A DNA stretch of 64,000 bases from JAZGGS01 sp963714405 (GTDB lineage: Bacteria; Bacteroidota; Ignavibacteria; Ignavibacteriales; Ignavibacteriaceae). Below the pieces are notes generated by a model. The model was not told where the DNA came from. It searched no databases and saw nothing but the letters and a program-made list of their open reading frames with translations. The stretch covers positions 496,001 through 560,000 of the forward strand of contig CAVQOH010000006.1 of NCBI GenBank assembly GCA_963714405.1. The letters run 5' to 3'. This document shows, piece after piece, positions 59,124-64,000 of the stretch. Numbering within the stretch: position 1 is the stretch's first letter; every line of letters starts with the position of its first letter. The translations under genes and the position numbers were made by a program.

Positions 59124-59149
59124 TCACCACAATTCCCCACTACTCCCCA
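59124..59149 (-). promoter_or_regulatory. MraZ boxes (three direct repeats, 10-bp period)
   Basis: On the minus strand TGGGGA (59149-59144), TGGGGA (59139-59134) and TGGTGA (59129-59124) recur with exactly 10-bp spacing, just upstream of mraZ. This is the known MraZ recognition pattern. A fourth TGGGTGA at 59171-59165 lies about two helical turns further up, inside the promoter. Confidence 0.9.
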
Positions 59150-59178
59150 AAATAATGGAATTTTTCACCCAAAGTCAA
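59150..59178 (-). promoter_or_regulatory. Promoter of the dcw cluster
   Basis: On the minus strand a -35 TTGACT (59178-59173) and a -10 TTATTT (59155-59150) are separated by 17 bp. The MraZ boxes start right after the -10, so MraZ would act at the transcription start. Confidence 0.75.
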
Positions 59179-59411
59179 GAAAAATCTATTAATATCTCCA
59201 CAAAAATTTATTTTAGCTCATATGAAGATTATTAGGGTCCATTCGACTTTTAAGTTGTGAGATTGATATTTGAACGGGAGCTCAAAGAAAGGATTAATAA
59301 GTTGCCGCTAATTGTTAAAATTAATATTGTAATTTCTTAAATGATGAGAATTATTAGTAATTAACAAACAGGAAAGGGTATGAAAAGGAAGGAGAATTTT
59401 ATAGATTTCCG

Positions 59412-59484
59412 AGCCAACTGCCGGAATTGAACCGGCGACCTACTCATTACGAATGAGTTGCTCTACCAGCTGAGCTAAGTTGGC
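59412..59484 (-). tRNA. tRNA-Thr (anticodon CGT)
   Basis: Cloverleaf by eye on the minus strand: acceptor GCCAACT/AGTTGGC, D-arm TAGCTCAGCTGGTAGAGC, anticodon stem ACTCA/TGAGT with loop TTCGTAA (anticodon CGT), T-arm GCCGGTTCAATTCCGGC. CCA is not encoded. It lies 32 bp after the COX24-like gene and may be co-transcribed with it. Confidence 0.97.
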
Positions 59485-59516
59485 TTTCAAAATCATTTAA
59501 AACAAAAAATTATTAA

Positions 59517-59612
59517 CTACCTGATTTTCTTTTTATGTCTGTTCTTCCGTAATCTTTTTTTGCGTTTATGAGTGGACATTTTATGCCGTTTTCGTTTTTT
59601 TCCACAGGACAT
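59517..59612 (-). CDS. 31-residue COX24/AURKAIP1 (mS38-like) basic ribosomal protein
   Basis: Very short gene below usual ORF cut-offs. The product is a 31-residue, almost wholly Lys/Arg/His peptide: MSCGKKRKRHKMSTH then KRKKRLRKNRHKK. This is the bacterial counterpart of the COX24/AURKAIP1 domain of mitochondrial ribosomal protein mS38, annotated widely in Bacteroidota as a tiny ribosome-associated protein. AGGAG lies about 6 bp before the ATG. It sits 22 bp after the zinc-ribbon/TPR gene and before tRNA-Thr. Confident in gene, less so in exact ribosomal location. Confidence 0.87.
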   Translation of the reverse strand: MSCGKKRKRHKMSTHKRKKRLRKNRHKKKIR

Positions 59613-59634
59613 TTAATACTCCTAATATAATTTT

Positions 59635-60513
59635 TTAATGTGAATCTAATAAACTTTGTGCTCTTTTACCGGCATCGGAATTTGGATTAATTTCAACAGT
59701 TTTCCTTAACCATTCCTTGGAAATTTCTAAGTTACCTGCATTTAAATTTACAACACCGAGATTAAGATACCCAATTTGATGATCCGGTTTGTGTTTAAGG
59801 GCCTCCTCCATTTCTTTAATCGCACTATTATAATCTGAAAGACTGAAATAACAAACCCCCATATCTATTCTTGCATCTGGGTTAGTTGGTTCAATGGCTA
59901 AATATTTTTTATAATTTGTAATTGCATTTTGATATAAACCTGCATCCTGTTGCAGGTTTGCCAAACTTAAAAGTGCTGTTGCATCAGTTGGATTATTAGC
60001 TACAATTTGTTCCAGTGCATTTATTTCCGAAATTCTATTAAGATCAATTCCTGAATTTGTGTTATCAGGTAAATTATTAGTAGTTGTATCTGGTTGATCA
60101 AAAACACCTGTAGTAATTAAAACCACCAACGCAATAATTCCAACTGCGGAGACTATTAAAATCATTTTCTTTAAATCAAAATCCTTAGTGGTTTTCTTAT
60201 CTTTAGGCGTATTTAGATTTTTAGTTTTAGTGTTTTTTTGTTTAATCTTTTTAAGATTTGTTTTATCAGCCGGTTTGCTTTTCGATACAATTACTTCCTT
60301 TTTGTTACCGACTAATTTAACTCCACAACCATCGCAAAATTTATTTTTTAATTGATTTTCTTCACCACAATTATTACAAACAATAATGCTGGTTGTGACA
60401 GTCTGCAATTTTTCTTCATTAAAGCCTAAGGGTAAAACCTTTGTTCCGCATTCCGGGCAGAACTTTACTTCTTTTTCAAAATTATAACCGCAATTTGTAC
60501 AGGATCTCTGCAT
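59635..60513 (-). CDS. Zinc-ribbon, single-TM, TPR-repeat protein
   Basis: A 292-residue protein. Two tandem zinc ribbons at the N-terminus (CTNCGYNFEKEVKFCPECG near 4-24, and CNNCGEENQLKNKFCDGCG near 46-65), a Lys-rich linker, one membrane segment (about 117-135, MILIVSAVGIIALVVLITTG), then about three TPRs (about 165-290: NALEQIVANNPTDATALLSLA, YKKYLAIEPTNPDARIDMG, MEEALKHKPDHQIGYLNLG). It is probably anchored with the TPRs outside. The start ATG overlaps the HU stop by one base; an upstream TTG is less likely. Function unknown; possibly envelope protein assembly. Confidence 0.83.
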   Translation of the reverse strand: MQRSCTNCGYNFEKEVKFCPECGTKVLPLGFNEEKLQTVTTSIIVCNNCGEENQLKNKFCDGCGVKLVGNKKEVIVSKSKPADKTNLKKIKQKNTKTKNLNTPKDKKTTKDFDLKKMILIVSAVGIIALVVLITTGVFDQPDTTTNNLPDNTNSGIDLNRISEINALEQIVANNPTDATALLSLANLQQDAGLYQNAITNYKKYLAIEPTNPDARIDMGVCYFSLSDYNSAIKEMEEALKHKPDHQIGYLNLGVVNLNAGNLEISKEWLRKTVEINPNSDAGKRAQSLLDSH

Positions 60514-60821
60514 CAAAAAGAACTTCCTTTTTCTTTTTGCATCATACCTTCGTTTACAAGGTCTTTAAAATCCCTTGAAAATTTAAACGTAGGAACATAA
60601 TGTTCGGGTACAAAAACCTGTTCACCGGTTTTAGGATTTCTTGCCTGGCGCGCATTTTTTTTCTTTACACGGTAACTGCCAAATCCTCGAATCTCAATTC
60701 CCTTTCCTTCTTTCAAAGCTTCAATAACTGTTTTGAAAAATCCTTCAATAATTGCCTCAGTTTCTAATTTGGTTAATCCTGTACCGGCTGCAACTTTATC
60801 AACGATATCAGCCTTAGTCAT
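60513..60821 (-). CDS. HU/IHF-family DNA-binding protein
   Basis: A 102-residue nucleoid protein. MTKADIVDKVAAGTGLTK, the helical dimer core, then GFGSYRVKKKNARQARNPKTGEQ with the conserved RNPKTGE of the DNA-bending arm and the VPTFKFSRDFKDLV C-terminus. The slight C-terminal extension and the IEIRGFGSY wording are intermediate between HU and IHF-beta. It is the first gene of an operon with the zinc-ribbon/TPR gene (TGATG overlap), driven by a promoter at 60877-60905. Confidence 0.94.
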   Translation of the reverse strand: MTKADIVDKVAAGTGLTKLETEAIIEGFFKTVIEALKEGKGIEIRGFGSYRVKKKNARQARNPKTGEQVFVPEHYVPTFKFSRDFKDLVNEGMMQKEKGSSF

Positions 60822-60876
60822 AATTTCACCTTTTCAAGTATTAATGATTTTTATTTTTTTTCAAAATTAGCTGGTA

Positions 60877-60905
60877 AAGTTATCAAACTTTAGCTGTAAA
60901 GTCAA
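60877..60905 (-). promoter_or_regulatory. Promoter of the HU operon
   Basis: On the minus strand a -35 TTGACT (60905-60900) and a -10 TAACTT (60882-60877) are separated by 17 bp, about 55 bp from the HU start codon. The rest of the 300-bp gap up to 61121 shows no gene or RNA structure. Confidence 0.72.
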
Positions 60906-61121
60906 TAAAAAAAAGAGGTTACGGGATTCTTTATTAGGTTTTCCTGTAATTTTCCCAGCAAGTTTTCTATAAAGCAGATATTTTATTATTTTCAACTCTC
61001 AAAGTGATAAACTTTCTCAGTATGATCTTAATATTCGTTGAAATCAACATATTTTAATGACATTAAGATGGTACAAAATTTGGGAAACACACAAATAATG
61101 TGAATTTAAAATCATAATAAT

Positions 61122-61412
61122 ATGGAACTTCCTGAAATAATCGGCTCAAGTATTTTACTTTTTACAACTTCAATTATCTTACTTTTTGGATTTGCATACA
61201 TTGTATATAAATTAAAAAATCAAACCCGGTTGCAAACCAGAACTGAAAAAATCAAGCCATCTTCTTCAAAATCTATTATTAGAAATGATATAATTATTGA
61301 AAAGGAGCAAGAGCACGAGCCGGATTTTCACAGTATAGACGAACAAATACAGTTTGATAAAAGTAGAAATGTTAACCGTTTTGAAATTATAAACAAAATT
61401 ATTAATTCATAA
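61122..61412 (+). CDS. Small single-TM protein of unknown function
   Basis: A 96-residue protein with one N-terminal membrane segment (about 8-30, IIGSSILLFTTSIILLFGFAYIV) followed by a basic then acidic cytoplasmic tail, ending FEIINKIINS. No recognisable domain. The ATG is in a weak context without Shine-Dalgarno. It stands alone between the HU operon (divergent) and the copper genes. Confidence 0.6.
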   Translation: MELPEIIGSSILLFTTSIILLFGFAYIVYKLKNQTRLQTRTEKIKPSSSKSIIRNDIIIEKEQEHEPDFHSIDEQIQFDKSRNVNRFEIINKIINS

Positions 61413-61594
61413 AAAACTTCCGCCCAATTTAAAGCGGCTAACCTTCATCATTACCGACTGCATTACTATTTATTATTCCGCTTACTATATTATTTTAGTT
61501 AATTTGTAATTTAATTTTCAGTTTAATAAATAACACCAGATTAATTAAACTATGTATAATAGTTTTATTTTGATTACAATTAATAGGATTTAAA

Positions 61595-61801
61595 ATGATA
61601 AAAGAAATTAAAATAAACGGTATGAGCTGTGCACATTGTGTGGCAGCAGTAGAAAAAGAATTAAAAAAACTCAATCCTGAAAAGCTTGAAGTAACTATCG
61701 GTTCAGCAAAAATCGAGTATGCTGAAAATGTCTTTAGCGATGAGGATATCAGCAAAGCTATTAAAGAAGCTGGGTTTACAGTTATTGAGCAGAAAAGTTA
61801 A
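61595..61801 (+). CDS. copZ: Copper chaperone / heavy-metal-associated domain protein
   Basis: A 68-residue ferredoxin-like HMA protein: IKEIKINGMSCAHCVAAVEKE, with the metal-binding pair in MSCAHC (Cys at about 12 and 15), then the second half SDEDISKAIKEAGFTVIE. It lies 7 bp upstream of the copper ATPase gene, so they form one operon; the chaperone delivers Cu(I) to the ATPase. TAGGA precedes the ATG by 6 bp. Confidence 0.92.
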   Translation: MIKEIKINGMSCAHCVAAVEKELKKLNPEKLEVTIGSAKIEYAENVFSDEDISKAIKEAGFTVIEQKS

Positions 61802-61808
61802 ATATAAA

Positions 61809-64000
61809 ATGCAGGGCGATAAGCAAAAAGTAAAATATGAAAAAATTTCTGTTCCGGTTGATGGAATGACTTGTGCAAGCTGTGTTGCGCGAGTTGAAAA
61901 ATCAATTGCAAAAATTGAGGGAGTTACGGATGTTTCCGTAAACCTGGCAACAGAAAAAGCAACATTCAATATTACCAGGGACCGTTCAGTAATTAAGGAA
62001 ATAAAAAAAGCCGTAGATGATGCTGGTTATGAAATTGATTTTTCATCACTTAATGAAAATGAAAGTTATATAAATCAAAAAAACGATACTGAAAGCATTT
62101 CAAAATTTGATTCAACCTTAAAAAGAGATTTTCTATTCGCGTTAATATTAACAATCCCGATTTTCATACTTAGTATGAGCCAAATGATAAACACAGTAAA
62201 AGAAATAACCCCTTTAAATGTACTCCAGGTAAATAAAATTCTTATGCTGTTAACCATTCCTGTAATTTTTATTTCAGGTAAAAGATTTTACAAATTATTT
62301 TGGAAGAATCTTAAACATCTAACTGCAGATATGAATTCATTAGTAGCACTCGGCACAGGTGCTGCATTTTTATACAGCGTTTTAATTACATTATTCCCTG
62401 AGTTATTTGTAAATCAGGACATAGCACAGCATGTTTATTTTGATACCACAGTAGTAATTATAACACTAGTTTTAATGGGTAAATGGCTTGAAGCAAAGGC
62501 AAAAGTGAAAACCGGAACAGCTGTTAAAAAATTAATCGCATTAAAACCAAAAACAGCGCTGGTAAAAACTATCAATGGCGAAGTATTAGTAAATGCATCT
62601 GAATTGAAACTTGGAGATTTAGTAATTGTTAAACCTGGCGAAAAAATACCTGCTGATGGATTAATAAAAACCGGTTATACAACTATTGATGAATCAATGC
62701 TTACCGGGGAAAGTTTTCCAGTGGAGAAATCTGCAGGAGATAAGATAGCCGGAGGGACAATAAACAAAACCGGTTCATTTGAATTTGAAGTAACTGCACT
62801 TGGTAAAGATTCAGTGCTTGGTAAGATTATAACACTTGTTGAAGAAGCACAAGGATCAAAAGCGCCAATACAGAAGTTAGCAGATAAAGTTGCTTCAATA
62901 TTTGTACCTGTTGTAATTGCAACAGCAAGTATAACTTTTATTGTGTGGTTAATTATCGGAGGAGATGATTCTTTTAGAATTGCGCTGATAAATTTTGTTG
63001 CAGTGCTTATAATTGCCTGCCCATGTGCAATGGGATTGGCAACTCCCACTGCATTAATAGTTGGCATCGGTAAAGGAGCTGAAAATGGGATTCTTATTAA
63101 AAACGGCGAGCACCTGGAGTTAGCTCATAAGGTTAAAACTATATTATTTGATAAAACAGGAACTATTACAGAAGGAAAACCAATTGTTAGAAGTGTAACA
63201 ACAATTAATTATAATGAAGATCAATTATTAAAACTGGTTGCATCAATAGAAAACAGGTCAGAACATCCTCTTGCTGAGGCGATGGTTAACTATGCAAAAT
63301 CCAAAAACATCACACTGATTGAGCCAACGAGTTTTGAAAGCAAAACAGGCTCAGGATTAAGCGGTGTGGTTGAAAATAAAGTTGTTATGGTTGGAAATAA
63401 AAATTTTCTTTTCAATTACGGAATTAAAATAAATGAATCCGAAAATAATATTAAAATTGAAGATAAAACGATCGTGTATGTTGCTATTGAAAATAAATTA
63501 TCGGGAATGATTTTAATAGACGATCCGGTTAAAAAAAACTCTAAGGAAGCCATAAAAAAATTAAAAGATCTAAATTTAAAAACCATCATGTTAACCGGTG
63601 ACAATAATACAATTGCGAAAAACATTTCAGCTCAATTGGATATCGATGAATTTGAAGCAGAGGTACTGCCTGAAAATAAAACCGTAGTAGTTTCAAAATA
63701 TCAAAAACAAAATGAGATTGTTGCAATGGTAGGGGATGGAATTAATGATGCACCAGCACTGGCAAAAGCTGATGTGGGAATTGCTATAGGAACAGGAACT
63801 GATGTTGCAATTGAAACAGGTGATATTGTTTTAATTAAAGGAGATATAATGGGTGTCTACAAAGCAATTAAACTCTCAGGTGCAACAATAAAAACAATTA
63901 AACAAAACTTGTTCTGGGCTTTTATTTATAATATTGTTGGCATCCCTTTAGCCGCAGCAGGATTGTTAAATCCAATATTTGCTGCGTTAGCAATGGCGTT
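61809..64000 (+). CDS. copA: Copper-translocating P-type ATPase, 3' truncated by window
   Basis: P1B-type Cu(I) export ATPase; about 730 residues are visible and the frame is open to the window edge. One N-terminal HMA domain with GMTCASC (near residue 20), membrane segments from about 108, actuator TGES, the intramembrane metal site CPC in IIACPCAMGLATPTA, phosphorylation site DKTGTITEGKP, the SEHPLAEAM nucleotide-binding His-Pro, and hinge GDGINDAPALAKADVGIA. CPC plus the adjoining CopZ gene point to Cu(I). Only the last transmembrane pair is cut off. Start ATG 61809, 7 bp after copZ. Confidence 0.96.
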   Translation, partial: MQGDKQKVKYEKISVPVDGMTCASCVARVEKSIAKIEGVTDVSVNLATEKATFNITRDRSVIKEIKKAVDDAGYEIDFSSLNENESYINQKNDTESISKFDSTLKRDFLFALILTIPIFILSMSQMINTVKEITPLNVLQVNKILMLLTIPVIFISGKRFYKLFWKNLKHLTADMNSLVALGTGAAFLYSVLITLFPELFVNQDIAQHVYFDTTVVIITLVLMGKWLEAKAKVKTGTAVKKLIALKPKTALVKTINGEVLVNASELKLGDLVIVKPGEKIPADGLIKTGYTTIDESMLTGESFPVEKSAGDKIAGGTINKTGSFEFEVTALGKDSVLGKIITLVEEAQGSKAPIQKLADKVASIFVPVVIATASITFIVWLIIGGDDSFRIALINFVAVLIIACPCAMGLATPTALIVGIGKGAENGILIKNGEHLELAHKVKTILFDKTGTITEGKPIVRSVTTINYNEDQLLKLVASIENRSEHPLAEAMVNYAKSKNITLIEPTSFESKTGSGLSGVVENKVVMVGNKNFLFNYGIKINESENNIKIEDKTIVYVAIENKLSGMILIDDPVKKNSKEAIKKLKDLNLKTIMLTGDNNTIAKNISAQLDIDEFEAEVLPENKTVVVSKYQKQNEIVAMVGDGINDAPALAKADVGIAIGTGTDVAIETGDIVLIKGDIMGVYKAIKLSGATIKTIKQNLFWAFIYNIVGIPLAAAGLLNPIFAALAMA

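Overview
The window is one contiguous piece of a low-GC, Gram-negative bacterial chromosome. Several features point to the Bacteroidota/Chlorobi (FCB) group, most likely an Ignavibacteria-type lineage; this is an inference. They are: many small signal-peptide beta-barrel proteins, an OmpA-like protein, a DUF4783-like protein, a 31-residue COX24/mS38-type basic protein, a CPXCG zinc protein, a DAP-type murE inside a full dcw cluster, recognisable Shine-Dalgarno sequences (ftsZ, groES) and classical -35/-10 promoters with 16-17 bp spacing. No phage, insertion sequence, CRISPR array or rRNA gene is visible.

Layout. 1-5100 (+): pyruvate dehydrogenase operon aceE (5' cut by the window edge), aceF, lpd. 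5148-5758: a decayed endonuclease/exonuclease/phosphatase gene. 5825-7942 (+): small envelope protein, strong terminator, UDP-glucose dehydrogenase. 8006-9464 (-): pdxJ and a CPBP-type membrane protease. 9631-11751 (+): groES-groEL under a TTGACA/TATATT promoter with a perfect CIRCE operator, closed by a terminator. 11804-30684 (-): outer-membrane protein, Na/Pi transporter with an N-terminal Ig-like domain, then metabolic genes (amino-acid dehydrogenase, metallophosphoesterase, CoA-transferase, alanine-dehydrogenase-like protein, 2-hydroxyacid dehydrogenase, SpmA-SpmB fusion), an AddA-like helicase-nuclease, a very large sensor kinase and a DUF4783-like protein. 30785-34547 (-): Fn3 lipoprotein and pyrR-pyrB-pyrC. 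34756-40341: OmpA, tRNA-Pro(CGG), further outer-membrane proteins, argF. 40431-42482: a DnaE-type polymerase lacking the PHP/palm half, behind its own promoter and a perfect 9+9 bp palindrome, divergent from a CPXCG protein; beside them a 140-nt inverted-repeat element. 42691-59178 (-): complete dcw cluster mraZ-rsmH-ftsL-ftsI-murE-murF-mraY-murD-ftsW-murG-(unknown membrane protein)-murC-ftsQ-ftsA-ftsZ with MraZ boxes at its promoter. 59412-60905 (-): HU, zinc-ribbon/TPR protein, COX24-like protein, tRNA-Thr(CGT). 61122-64000 (+): small membrane protein, copper chaperone, copper P-type ATPase (3' cut).

The most unusual observations are three genes (ftsW, the sensor kinase, the DUF4783-like gene), all on the minus strand, that are each interrupted by an apparent single-base +1 shift. 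In all three the shift can be placed at a CTT-purine tetranucleotide. FtsW is normally essential, so this means either local sequence error or real +1 frameshifting. The second is the half-length DnaE with a LexA-like operator overlapping its predicted transcription start.
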